Shown here: one piece after another, positions 16,883-24,910 of the stretch
How positions within the stretch are numbered: the first letter of the stretch is position 1
Layout: every line of letters begins with the position of its first letter
NCBI RefSeq assembly: GCF_036067295.1
Contig: NZ_CP107954.1
Span: 2,542,001-2,606,000, forward strand
Direction of reading: 5' to 3'
DNA length: 64,000 nucleotides
Source: Kribbella sp. NBC_00382
GTDB lineage: Bacteria; Actinomycetota; Actinomycetes; Propionibacteriales; Kribbellaceae
The notes under the pieces: generated by a model
What the model saw: only the letters and a program-made list of their open reading frames with translations
Database searches by the model: none
Told to the model about the DNA's origin: nothing
Translations under genes and position numbers: made by a program

Positions 16883-17482
16883 ATGCCAAAAATCTCTGCA
16901 CGTCTCCGTCGCACCACTCTTGCCACCGCACTGCTCGTCGCACTGTCGGCCGCATCAGGCTTCGTCAGCGCTGGTCCGGCGGCCGCCGTGACCACAACGT
17001 TCGCCGACAGCTTCGAGAACCCGGTGATCAACGTCGACTTCGTCGACTACGTGGCCGGCCAGCAGGTCGGCCCCTGGAAGGTCGTCTCGGGCAGCGTCGA
17101 CCTGACCACCGACTGGCAGCACGCCCAAGGGCGTCAGTCCCTGGACCTCAACGGCTCGAATCCAGGGGCTGTCTCGCACACCGTTTCCACGACTCTGCTC
17201 ACCACCTACCGGGTGACCTACGCGCTGGCGGCCAACCCCGACGCCGGTCAGGCGATCCGCACCGGGAATGTCAAGGTGAACGGGCAGTTGCTCGACTCGT
17301 TCAGCTTCGACAGCACCGGCAAGACCGTCTCCGCCATGGGCTGGGTCTACCGGACCTTCTACTTCACCAACACCCTCGCCGCGTCCGCGGACCTACAGTT
17401 CGCCAGTACGACGCCGAGCGCGTGGGGCCCGGTCATCGATGACGTGCGGGTGGAGAGCTGTCTGCTCGTGCTCTGCTTGTGA
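16883..17482 (+). CDS. secreted choice-of-anchor C / DUF642-like protein
   Basis: A 199-residue exported protein. The signal peptide is about residues 1-36 (RRTTLATALLVALSAASGF...AAA). The mature region has NPVINVDFVDYVAGQQVGPWKVVSGSVDL and ends with GPVIDDVRVESC, the pattern of a DUF642-like galactose-binding beta-sandwich. The last six residues CLLVLCL are hydrophobic, with two cysteines. It probably binds carbohydrate or the cell surface. A bidirectional terminator follows immediately. Confidence 0.78.
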   Translation: MPKISARLRRTTLATALLVALSAASGFVSAGPAAAVTTTFADSFENPVINVDFVDYVAGQQVGPWKVVSGSVDLTTDWQHAQGRQSLDLNGSNPGAVSHTVSTTLLTTYRVTYALAANPDAGQAIRTGNVKVNGQLLDSFSFDSTGKTVSAMGWVYRTFYFTNTLAASADLQFASTTPSAWGPVIDDVRVESCLLVLCL

Positions 17483-17488
17483 GGCCGG

Positions 17489-17517
17489 GGTGAGGGGCAG
17501 ACAGCCTGCCCCTCACC
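17489..17517. terminator. bidirectional terminator between convergent genes
   Basis: A perfect 12-bp stem (GGTGAGGGGCAG / CTGCCCCTCACC) with a 5-nt loop fills the gap between the secreted protein gene and the convergent ABC exporter operon. Confidence 0.75.
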
Positions 17518-17523
17518 GTCGGA

Positions 17524-19302
17524 TCAGCGTTCGCCGTGCCAGGAGTGCCACAGCGCTGCGTAGGGGCCCTGGGCTCCTACCAGTTCGTCGTGGCCGCCGA
17601 GTTCGACGATGCGGCCGTCCTCGACCACCGCGATCACGTCCGCGTCGTGCGCGGTGTGCAACCGGTGGGCGATCGCGACGACCGTCCTGCCTTCCAGTAC
17701 TCCGGCCAGCGACCTCTCCAGATGACGGGCCGCGCGTGGGTCCATCAGCGAGGTCGCCTCGTCCAGCACCAGCGTGTGCGGGTCAGCCAGGACCAGCCGC
17801 GCCAACGCGACCTGCTGAGCCTGTGCCGGAGTCAGCGAGACCCCGCCCGACCCGACCTCCGTGTCGAGGCCGTGCTCGAACCCAGCCACCCACGCGTGCG
17901 CATCGACGGCCCGCAAGGCAGTCCACAGCTCTGCGTCGGTAGCGCCGGTCCGCGCCAGCCGCAGGTTGTCCCGGACGCTACCGACGAACACATGGTGCTC
18001 CTGGTTCACCAGCGCCACATGGCTCCGCACCTGCTCGGCAGACATCTTGTCCAGCGCCGCGCCGCCCAAGGTGATGTCACCCACCCGTGGCGAGTAGATA
18101 CCGGCGAGCAGCCGGCCGAGCGTCGATTTCCCTGCTCCAGAAGGGCCGACGAGCGCAACGCGGGCACCAGGCTCAACGGTCAACGTGACGCCGTGCAGCA
18201 CGTCACGGCCTTCCAGATATCCGAACCGAACCTCGTCGGCCAGTACGGTCCGGCCCTCCGGCTCGTCCTGGTGACCGGCCTGCTCCTCTTCGATCTCCCG
18301 TACGCCGACCAGTCGCGCCAGCGAGACCTGAGCCACCTGCAGCTCGTCGTACCAGCGGATCATCATGTTGACCGGCTCGACCAGCATCTGGATGTAGAGC
18401 GCACCAGTGGTCAGCGCGCCGACAGTGATCCAGCCCTTGATCGACAGCCCACCACCGATCACCAGTACTGCGGCCAGCGCGACCGTGTGAGTCATGTTGA
18501 TCACCGGGAACAGCACCATCCGCAGGTACAGCGTGTAGCGCTCCCAGGCGACCCACTGGCCGATCCGGGTGTCACCCATCTTCACCCGGCGGTTGCCGAG
18601 CCGGTGCGACTCGACGGTCCGCCCTGCGTCGACAGTCTCGGCCAGCGCGGAGGCGACGGCCGCATAGCCCGCAGCCTCCGACCGGTACGCCGATGGCGCG
18701 CGGCGGAAGTACCAGCGGCCACCGATGATCAGGATCGGTGCAGCGATGACGATGGCCACCGCCAGCTCCGGTGCCGTCACGATCAGGGCGCCGATCAGCA
18801 GTCCGGCCCAGATCACCGCGATGGTCAGCTGCGGAACCGCATCCCGCATGGCATGCGAGAGACGGTCGACGTCGGTGGTGATCCGGGACAGCAGGTCACC
18901 CGTGCCGGCGCGCTCCAGCACACCCGGCGGCAGTGCGACCGCCCGGACCAGGAAGTCCTCGCGCAGGTCGGCGAGCATCTCCTCGCCCAGTACCGCGCCA
19001 CGGAGCCGGGTGAGCCGGACGAAGACCGTCTGCACTGCAAGGGCGATCAGGAAGCCCAGCACCACGTAGGGAAGGTTGACGTCCTTCTCACCGAGCGACA
19101 GCTTCTCCACGACGTTGCCGAGCAGGTAGGGCCCGACCATGCCGCTCAGAGCCGCCGCCGCGTTGACCAGGGTCAGCCAGCCGAAGGCACGCCGGTGCCT
19201 GCGGAACAGGGTCTTCAGATAGGCCGACACCGTTGCTGTGCCGGCCACCGGCAGGCGAGCCGCCTCCTGCGGGGCTGCCGGGTCGTACTCGGGGCGCTTC
19301 AC
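17524..19302 (-). CDS. ABC exporter half-transporter with canonical Walker A and degenerate signature
   Basis: A 592-residue fusion of six membrane helices (about 35-320) and a nucleotide-binding domain. Walker A GPSGAGKST is near 385 and Walker B TLVLDEATSLMD is intact. The signature motif near 487 reads LTPAQAQQ instead of LSGGQ. The partner encoded just upstream has the reverse defects, so together they should form one working and one degenerate ATP site, as in heterodimeric exporters such as TM287/288 or TmrAB. The start overlaps the partner's stop (ATGA). The substrate is unknown. Confidence 0.92.
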   Translation of the reverse strand: MKRPEYDPAAPQEAARLPVAGTATVSAYLKTLFRRHRRAFGWLTLVNAAAALSGMVGPYLLGNVVEKLSLGEKDVNLPYVVLGFLIALAVQTVFVRLTRLRGAVLGEEMLADLREDFLVRAVALPPGVLERAGTGDLLSRITTDVDRLSHAMRDAVPQLTIAVIWAGLLIGALIVTAPELAVAIVIAAPILIIGGRWYFRRAPSAYRSEAAGYAAVASALAETVDAGRTVESHRLGNRRVKMGDTRIGQWVAWERYTLYLRMVLFPVINMTHTVALAAVLVIGGGLSIKGWITVGALTTGALYIQMLVEPVNMMIRWYDELQVAQVSLARLVGVREIEEEQAGHQDEPEGRTVLADEVRFGYLEGRDVLHGVTLTVEPGARVALVGPSGAGKSTLGRLLAGIYSPRVGDITLGGAALDKMSAEQVRSHVALVNQEHHVFVGSVRDNLRLARTGATDAELWTALRAVDAHAWVAGFEHGLDTEVGSGGVSLTPAQAQQVALARLVLADPHTLVLDEATSLMDPRAARHLERSLAGVLEGRTVVAIAHRLHTAHDADVIAVVEDGRIVELGGHDELVGAQGPYAALWHSWHGER

Positions 19303-21062
19303 AGCGACTCCTCAAGAGTTGGCTCTTCTTCACGGGTGACGACAGCGCGGTACCGCGGGTTGGTGTGCAGCAGCTCGTGGTGGGTGCCGACGGCGTCGAC
19401 CCGGCCGTCCGGTACGAACACGACCCGCTCGGCCCGGTCCAGCATCAGCGGGCTCGAGGTGAACACCACGGTCGTCCGGCCCGACCGGAGGAACCGCAGG
19501 CTGTCCGCGATTCGTGCCTCCGTGTGGGCGTCCACGGCACTCGTCGGCTCGTCGAGCACGAGCACCGCGGGATCGACGTACAGGGACCGGGCCAGTGCGA
19601 CCCGCTGCCGCTGTCCACCGGACAGGGACCGGCCGCGCTCGGTCAGGACGGCTGCTGTTGCGTCAGTGCCACCGTCGGGCAGCGACTGACGCAGTACGTC
19701 GAGGATGTCGGCGCACTGAGCAGCGTCGAGGGCCCGCTCGACCGAGACGGCTCCACTCGCCGGTACGTCGAACAGCTCACGGACGGTGCCTGAGAGCAGT
19801 ACCGGGTCCTTGTCCTGCACGAGCACTGCGGTCCTTGCGGAGTACAGCGGGAGGTCGTCCAGCGCGACGCCACCCAGCAGGACAGACAAGTCATCTGGCT
19901 CGGCCTCGGGACTGTGGCCGCCCAGACGATCCGCGAGCAGACCGCCGGCATCCGGGTTGCCGCAGACGACAGCCGTGAAGCTCCCGGTCGGCACAGTCAG
20001 CCCGGACATCGGGTCGACCAGGTCACCGTGCGGCACCTCGGCCTCCGCCGTGCCCTTGGAGTCGTCCATCCGCTGCAGCGACAGCACCCGAGCAGCACGC
20101 CGCGCGGACACCTTGGAGAAGATGAACGCGCTCGCCGTCTCCTCGAACGTGTGCAGCGGAACGAGCATGAAGGTGATGAACCCGTACGTCGTGACGAGCT
20201 CGCCCACGCTGATGTGCCCGTCGGTGACCAGCCCGACGCCCATCCACACGATCAGCACCAGGAACAGCCCGAACAGCAGCACCTGGATGGCCGCGATCAG
20301 CGACCACATCCGCGCACTGCGGACCGCGCTCTGCCGGTACTCCTGGGAGGCCGACCGGTAGCGGTCGAGGAAGAGCTGCTCGCCACCGATGCCGCGCAGC
20401 ACCCGCAGGCCGGCGACCGTGTCGGCGGCCAGTTCGGTGGCGCGACCGCCCTTGGCCCGCTGGGCGTCGGCGCGACGCTCGGCGGGACCCATCAGCGGCA
20501 CGATCGAGAAGGCCAGGATCGGGACCGCGATCAGCACGACCAGGCCGAGCCGCGGCTCGTAGAAGAGCAGCCCGATGACGACCGCGAAGCAGGTCAGCAG
20601 CGCGGCCGCGAACCGGCCGAGCACCTCGACGAACCAGCCGATCTTCTCCACGTCACCGCTGCTCACCGCGACCACCTCGCCGGCGGCGATCCGCCGGGTC
20701 AGCATCGAGCCCAGCTCAGCGGCCTTGCGGGACAGCAGTTGCTGCAGGCGGGACGCGGTGGCGATCCAGTTGGTGACGACGGCCTTGTGGAAGAAGGAGT
20801 CGGCGCCGGCCTTGGCAGCGCCCATCGCCAGCAGCAACAGGCCGGCCAGGAACAGTCGTGGCCAGGACTTGTCGATCACGGCCTGGACGGCCAGCCCGAC
20901 CGCGACGGGCGCGGCGGCGATGCCACCGAAGTACAGCAGACCCCAGCAGAGCGCCACGGCCTGACCGCGTAGCTGCTGGTGTTCGAGCCAGAGAATGAGA
21001 CGGAGGCCGGACCGGGTGTCTGGCACACCCGGATCGGCGAACGGAATGAGGCGCAGCGACAT
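19299..21062 (-). CDS. ABC exporter half-transporter with degenerate Walker A and canonical signature
   Basis: A 587-residue half-transporter, first gene of the pair. The transmembrane domain spans about 35-320. The Walker A position near 365 reads CGNPDAGGLLA and lacks the catalytic lysine, while the signature LSGGQRQRVALARSL near 477 and Walker B VLVLDEPTSAVD are intact. It would therefore supply the good signature to its partner's good Walker A. The divergent MFS gene lies 190 nt away, with a CCTGATCAGG palindrome in the gap. Confidence 0.92.
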   Translation of the reverse strand: MSLRLIPFADPGVPDTRSGLRLILWLEHQQLRGQAVALCWGLLYFGGIAAAPVAVGLAVQAVIDKSWPRLFLAGLLLLAMGAAKAGADSFFHKAVVTNWIATASRLQQLLSRKAAELGSMLTRRIAAGEVVAVSSGDVEKIGWFVEVLGRFAAALLTCFAVVIGLLFYEPRLGLVVLIAVPILAFSIVPLMGPAERRADAQRAKGGRATELAADTVAGLRVLRGIGGEQLFLDRYRSASQEYRQSAVRSARMWSLIAAIQVLLFGLFLVLIVWMGVGLVTDGHISVGELVTTYGFITFMLVPLHTFEETASAFIFSKVSARRAARVLSLQRMDDSKGTAEAEVPHGDLVDPMSGLTVPTGSFTAVVCGNPDAGGLLADRLGGHSPEAEPDDLSVLLGGVALDDLPLYSARTAVLVQDKDPVLLSGTVRELFDVPASGAVSVERALDAAQCADILDVLRQSLPDGGTDATAAVLTERGRSLSGGQRQRVALARSLYVDPAVLVLDEPTSAVDAHTEARIADSLRFLRSGRTTVVFTSSPLMLDRAERVVFVPDGRVDAVGTHHELLHTNPRYRAVVTREEEPTLEESL

Positions 21063-21096
21063 GACGTCCCAAAGGAACTAGAGGGGCTTGTTCGGA

Positions 21097-21106
21097 CCTG
21101 ATCAGG
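21097..21106. promoter_or_regulatory. candidate operator between ABC exporter and MFS genes
   Basis: CCTGATCAGG is a perfect 10-bp palindrome located 34 nt before the ABC gene start, in the divergent promoter region. No bound regulator is evident nearby except possibly the ArsR-type protein encoded at 22737. Confidence 0.25.
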
Positions 21107-21253
21107 CGAATAGATCCAGACTAGGTGGGGCCGCCGACAGTGCGCCAAGGCTTTTCCCGCGGGCTGGATCGGGCCTTCTGGAGACGGTTCCGGCCGCGGC
21201 CGTCGCGGTACTGGGTAGTACAGTCTTCAACAGGTCCGGAGCGAGGGAGACGA

Positions 21254-22684
21254 GTGCAGGAGCTGAGTCGGCGGCGTCGGTTGCTGGTGCTGGCGATCTG
21301 TTGCCTGAGCCTGTTCATCGTCGGCCTCGACACGACCGTGGTGAACCTGGCGCTGCCCTCGATCCGGTCCGAGCTGAACGCCTCGGTCTCCAAACTGCAG
21401 TGGACGATCGACGCCTACACGCTGGTGATCGCCAGCCTGCTGATGCTGTCCGGCTCGACCGCGGACCGGATCGGCCGGCGGCGGACCTTCCAGGCCGGGC
21501 TGGTGCTGTTCGGGCTCGGCTCGCTGGCCTGCGGGTTCGCGCCGACGGTCGACCTGCTGATCGCGTTCCGGATGGTGCAGGCGATCGGCGGCTCGATGCT
21601 CAACCCGGTGGCGATGTCGATCATCACCAACACCTTCACGAATCCGCGCGAGCGGGCCCAGGCGATCGGGGTCTGGGGTGGCGTGGTCGGGCTGAGCATG
21701 TCGGTCGGCCCGGTGGTCGGCGGCGCGCTGGTCGACTCGGCCGGCTGGCGGTTCATCTTCTTCGTGAACGTGCCGGTGGTGCTGGTCGCGTTGGTGCTGA
21801 CCGCGTTCTTCGTGCCCGAGTCGCGGGCGGCGGTCGCGCGCCGGCTCGATCCGGTCGGGCAGTCGCTGGTGATCCTGTTCCTGATCGGGCTGACGTACGG
21901 GATCATCGAGGGCCGGTCGGCCGGCTGGGGTTCGCCGCTGATCGTCTCGTGCTTCGTCGTCGTGGTGCTGTCGCTGGTCGCCTTGGTCTTCTACGAGCGA
22001 CGGCGCGAGCAACCGCTGCTCGATCCGCGGTTCTTCCGGAGCGCGCCGTTCTCGGGTGCGACGCTGATCGCGGTCGCCGGGTTCTCGGCACTGTCCGGCT
22101 TTCTGTTCCTGAATTCCCTTTATCTACAAGAGGTTCGGGGTTTCACGGCACTGCATGCCGGTCTGCTGACGCTGCCGATGGCGGCGATGACGGTGATCTT
22201 CGCGCCGGTCTCCGGCTGGCTCGTCGGCAACCGTGGGCCGCGGCTGCCGCTGGTGGTAGCCGGCACGATGCTGGCCTTGAGCGGCTTGATCCTCGCCCAG
22301 TTGACCGCGAGTACCGCGGTCCCGTTGCTGCTGCTCGGGTACCTGATCTTCGGTCTCGGCTTCGGCATGCTCAACTCGCCGATCACCAACGCGGCCGTCT
22401 CCGGGATGCCTCGCTCGCAGGCCGGGGTGGCTGCGGCGATCGCCTCGACGTGTCGTCAGGTCGGCGCTTCGCTGGGAGTTGCGATCGTCGGCACGGTGCT
22501 GACCGCTCGATTGACCGGCCCGCTGGAGACCGGCTTCGTCTCGGCGGCTCGGCTCGGGTGGTACATCATCGCGGGCTGCGGCGTACTGGTCCTCTGCTTC
22601 GGCCTGCTCACCACCGGCCGCTGGGCGCGCAGTACGGCGGCCCGCGTCGCCGCAGACATTGAGTCGCCGGCCCGAATTGCTTGA
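21254..22684 (+). CDS. DHA2-family (EmrB/QacA-type) MFS drug transporter
   Basis: A 476-residue integral membrane protein with about 14 hydrophobic helices. Motif A is GSTADRIGRRR (loop 2-3). The first helix ends IVGLDTTVVNLALPSI, the D1 motif of DHA2 proteins. The motif C region GGVVGLSMSVGPVVGGALV is typical of antiporters. The GTG at 21254 follows GAGGGAG, and the length matches 14-helix members. It probably exports hydrophobic or cationic compounds using the proton gradient. The downstream gene encodes a regulator in the same direction. Confidence 0.9.
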   Translation: MQELSRRRRLLVLAICCLSLFIVGLDTTVVNLALPSIRSELNASVSKLQWTIDAYTLVIASLLMLSGSTADRIGRRRTFQAGLVLFGLGSLACGFAPTVDLLIAFRMVQAIGGSMLNPVAMSIITNTFTNPRERAQAIGVWGGVVGLSMSVGPVVGGALVDSAGWRFIFFVNVPVVLVALVLTAFFVPESRAAVARRLDPVGQSLVILFLIGLTYGIIEGRSAGWGSPLIVSCFVVVVLSLVALVFYERRREQPLLDPRFFRSAPFSGATLIAVAGFSALSGFLFLNSLYLQEVRGFTALHAGLLTLPMAAMTVIFAPVSGWLVGNRGPRLPLVVAGTMLALSGLILAQLTASTAVPLLLLGYLIFGLGFGMLNSPITNAAVSGMPRSQAGVAAAIASTCRQVGASLGVAIVGTVLTARLTGPLETGFVSAARLGWYIIAGCGVLVLCFGLLTTGRWARSTAARVAADIESPARIA

Positions 22685-22736
22685 CAGGCCGTCGCCGCTC
22701 GCCTTCGATCTGTAGTCGAGGCCGACTGGGGGCGAC

Positions 22737-23708
22737 ATGCTGCGAGTGATCTTCACCGAAAGCGACCTCTCCCAGGTCCGGGTCGTCCCTGCCGCCGACC
22801 CGCTGTGGGAGATAGCCAACAGCCTTGACCGCTTGCAGACCCGCCGCGGCCGGTGGGCCTACGCGTCCTGGTACCGCGCTGCCTCCGAGACCCTCACCGA
22901 CCCGGTACTGCGCAAGCAGGTCACCTCGATGCTGCTGCCGCTCTTCCCTCGGGCGGCCTACTTCCCGGACTTCCTCACTCCACCTGCTGCACGCGGCGGC
23001 CTCGAGGCGGGCATCGGCGCTCTGCTGGCGACTCCTGCCGAGCGGGTCACCGATGAGCTCAAGACCCTGGCGCTGGTCCACCAAGCGCCGTCGTGGGGTC
23101 CCCGGCTGGCGGACGGCGACCTGCGGCCCGACCTTGGAGCCGCCCTGCGGACGTACCACCAGAAGGTGATCGAGCCGCACGACGAGCTGATCTCCGCAGA
23201 GCTCGCAGCCGACCGGGCAATCCGCGCCCGGGCACTGGCCCGAGGTGGTCCCGACAGACTGCTGAGCAGCTTCCAGCCCCTGATGCGCTGGCGCTCGCCG
23301 GTCCTCGAGGTCCGCTACCCCATCAACCGAACCATCCACCTGGCCGGCCGCGGCCTCCACCTGATCCCGTCCTACTTCTGCTGGCAGAACGCCATCACCC
23401 TGGCAGACAACGACCTCTCCCCAGTCCTCGTCTATCCCGTACTACGTGAGCCCCCAGGCCCCAAGGATGGAGAGGTAACGGCCGCGGCCCTACTCGGCAA
23501 GACCAGAGCCGCCGTACTCCGCGCCACCGCGTCCGGCCTGACCGCTGGTGAGATAGCCGCCCAGATAGGCATCGGCGCCCCCACCACCAGCCACCACCTG
23601 ACAGTGCTCCGCGACAGCGGCCTGATCGCGACCCACCGCGCCGACAAGACAGTGCTGCACGTACTCACCCCACTCGGCGCAGCACTACTCCGCCAGCGGC
23701 CCCGCTAG
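22737..23708 (+). CDS. ArsR-like winged-helix regulator with N-terminal DUF5937-like domain
   Basis: A 323-residue protein. Residues 1-240 are an alpha/beta region (WEIANSLDRLQ, then YPINRTIHLAGRGLHLIPSYFCW) seen in actinobacterial regulators of the DUF5937 type. Residues 245-323 are a winged helix of ArsR type: RAAVLRATASGLTAGEIAAQ, then APTTSHHLTVLRDSGLI, then the wing RADKTVLHVLTPLG. It lacks the metal-binding cysteines of classic ArsR. It follows the MFS gene by 52 nt and may control it. Its stop shares CTAG with the convergent RelA/SpoT-domain gene. Confidence 0.82.
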   Translation: MLRVIFTESDLSQVRVVPAADPLWEIANSLDRLQTRRGRWAYASWYRAASETLTDPVLRKQVTSMLLPLFPRAAYFPDFLTPPAARGGLEAGIGALLATPAERVTDELKTLALVHQAPSWGPRLADGDLRPDLGAALRTYHQKVIEPHDELISAELAADRAIRARALARGGPDRLLSSFQPLMRWRSPVLEVRYPINRTIHLAGRGLHLIPSYFCWQNAITLADNDLSPVLVYPVLREPPGPKDGEVTAAALLGKTRAAVLRATASGLTAGEIAAQIGIGAPTTSHHLTVLRDSGLIATHRADKTVLHVLTPLGAALLRQRPR

Positions 23709-24733
23709 CCCTCGAGCAGTCCCGCGCGGACCAGTGCCTTCAGGCGGCCGCGGAGGATCTTCTGCCGGCGCTCCTCAGCGGGGAAGAGATCCACGTACTC
23801 CGAACCCCTAGCCGCCAGCAGGTCGTCGTCGAGTCTGCGGACCGTACCGGCTGGGAAGCGATGCGTCATCGCGGCCTGCACGGCCTTGCTGTCGATGTCC
23901 TGCAGCAATGCGGTTAGCTGGTCCTCGGTGGTGACGCCGAGTTGGGCCAGGATGCCGAGGATCCACGCGTAGTGGTTCGTCTTGGCATGCGGCGCGTCCG
24001 GGTAGCGCCTGGTCAGGTACGTGGTGAGCGTCGCCGTCGTCAGGTCCATCGGCGCCGCGTCGGGCTCGGCGGCCGCCAGCTCCCGGTAGAGCTTGTCGAT
24101 CTCGGCGAACTCGTTGTCCGCCAGCTCCATCAGCGCCGCCGCGAGCAGGAAGCGCCGGTCGAACTCGGGCTTGCGGTCGGGCGGGATGTCCAGCTTGTAC
24201 CGGATGTCGTGCTCGAATTCGGCCCACGCGTGCTGGACCGCGGTACGGACCTGGATCTCCATCGTCAGGTTCTTCAGCACCGCGTACTCCGGCAGCTCAC
24301 GGCGGTGGGCGTTCAGGCGTACCAGGTAGTGCTTGCTCGCGTACCCGAAGGCACCCTGCGCGCGGGTGTGCGCGCCCATGTCGGTGTGCTCGACGATCTC
24401 GAACTCGGACTCGATCACCTCGCAGACGCGATCGACGGCCTCGACCAGGAAGGTGATGATCCGGGCCGCGACCAGGTCGGTGATCTGGTTCAGCGGATCG
24501 TCGTACTTCGGTTTGGTGGGATCGTCCGGACGCGGTTTGGAGGCCTTCGCCAGGAACGACTCGGGATCCTTGGCCCGGGCCGTCGCGCTGAGGTAGTTGA
24601 TGCCCTCTTCCTCGCCGATCAGCTCGTTGATCAGCGCTTCCAGCTTGCGGGCGCCGCCGACGTACTGCTGATGCGTCCGCTCGTACTGCGCAGCCGCCTG
24701 CACCGTCCAGTCCTGCAGTTCAGCCCCACCCAT
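23705..24733 (-). CDS. RelA/SpoT-domain (p)ppGpp synthetase-like protein
   Basis: A 342-residue stand-alone synthetase-like protein with no HD hydrolase domain. Residues 50-64 (ATARAKDPESFLAKA), 86-93 (DLVAARII), 130-138 (GYASKHYLV) and 159-180 (EIQVRT, then QHAWAEFEHDIRYK) are the conserved synthetase blocks, apparently intact. Residues 185-342 form an alpha-helical C-terminal extension that I do not recognise. TAAGGT lies 6 nt before the ATG, so it is probably leaderless. It diverges from an AAA ATPase gene with paired inverted repeats between them. It could be a small alarmone synthetase or a toxic variant. Confidence 0.85.
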   Translation of the reverse strand: MGGAELQDWTVQAAAQYERTHQQYVGGARKLEALINELIGEEEGINYLSATARAKDPESFLAKASKPRPDDPTKPKYDDPLNQITDLVAARIITFLVEAVDRVCEVIESEFEIVEHTDMGAHTRAQGAFGYASKHYLVRLNAHRRELPEYAVLKNLTMEIQVRTAVQHAWAEFEHDIRYKLDIPPDRKPEFDRRFLLAAALMELADNEFAEIDKLYRELAAAEPDAAPMDLTTATLTTYLTRRYPDAPHAKTNHYAWILGILAQLGVTTEDQLTALLQDIDSKAVQAAMTHRFPAGTVRRLDDDLLAARGSEYVDLFPAEERRQKILRGRLKALVRAGLLEG

Positions 24734-24739
24734 GCGCAG

Positions 24740-24745
24740 ACCTTA
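24740..24745 (-). promoter_or_regulatory. leaderless-type -10 element, RelA/SpoT gene
   Basis: TAAGGT on the minus strand lies 6 nt before the ATG at 24733. No SD is present. Confidence 0.5.
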
Positions 24746-24780
24746 GTGCTGATCGCGGTTCCTAGGCTGCGCTACGCGTG

Positions 24781-24806
24781 TCTAGCACTTTCTAGTGTTT
24801 TCGCTA
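24781..24806 (+). repeat. left copy of a 26-bp inverted repeat in the divergent promoter region
   Basis: An A/T-richer element that begins TCTAGCACTTTC and ends TTTCGCTA. The reverse complement of 24864-24889 matches it at 19 of 26 positions, with TCTAGC, TTTC and TTTCGCTA identical. It lies between the RelA/SpoT and ATPase genes and is probably a regulator-binding site. Confidence 0.55.
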
Positions 24807-24863
24807 TACGGGCGCAGAGGGTGGCAGATGATTGTCGCGGCAGCGACACGCGATCGGGTTGGC

Positions 24864-24889
24864 TAGCGAAATCTAAGGAAAACGCTAGA
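24864..24889 (-). repeat. right copy of the 26-bp inverted repeat, next to the ATPase promoter
   Basis: On the minus strand it begins TCTAGCGTTTTC and ends TTTCGCTA. It lies over the expected -35 region of the ATPase promoter (-10 at 24898-24903), so a protein bound here would be placed to block or recruit polymerase. Confidence 0.55.
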
Positions 24890-24897
24890 GAGCCTCA

Positions 24898-24903
24898 TAG
24901 AGT
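24898..24903 (+). promoter_or_regulatory. leaderless-type -10 element, AAA ATPase gene
   Basis: TAGAGT lies 7 nt before the ATG at 24911 and no SD is present. This supports that ATG over a GTG 9 nt upstream. Confidence 0.5.
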
Positions 24904-24910
24904 GAAATGC

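Noticed and set aside
17536-19689. A 717-codon plus-strand frame across the ABC exporter genes
   Set aside because: It runs antisense to two clear ABC transporter genes, has a composition typical of a shadow frame (Arg, Gln, Asp, Pro-rich) and no recognisable domain.
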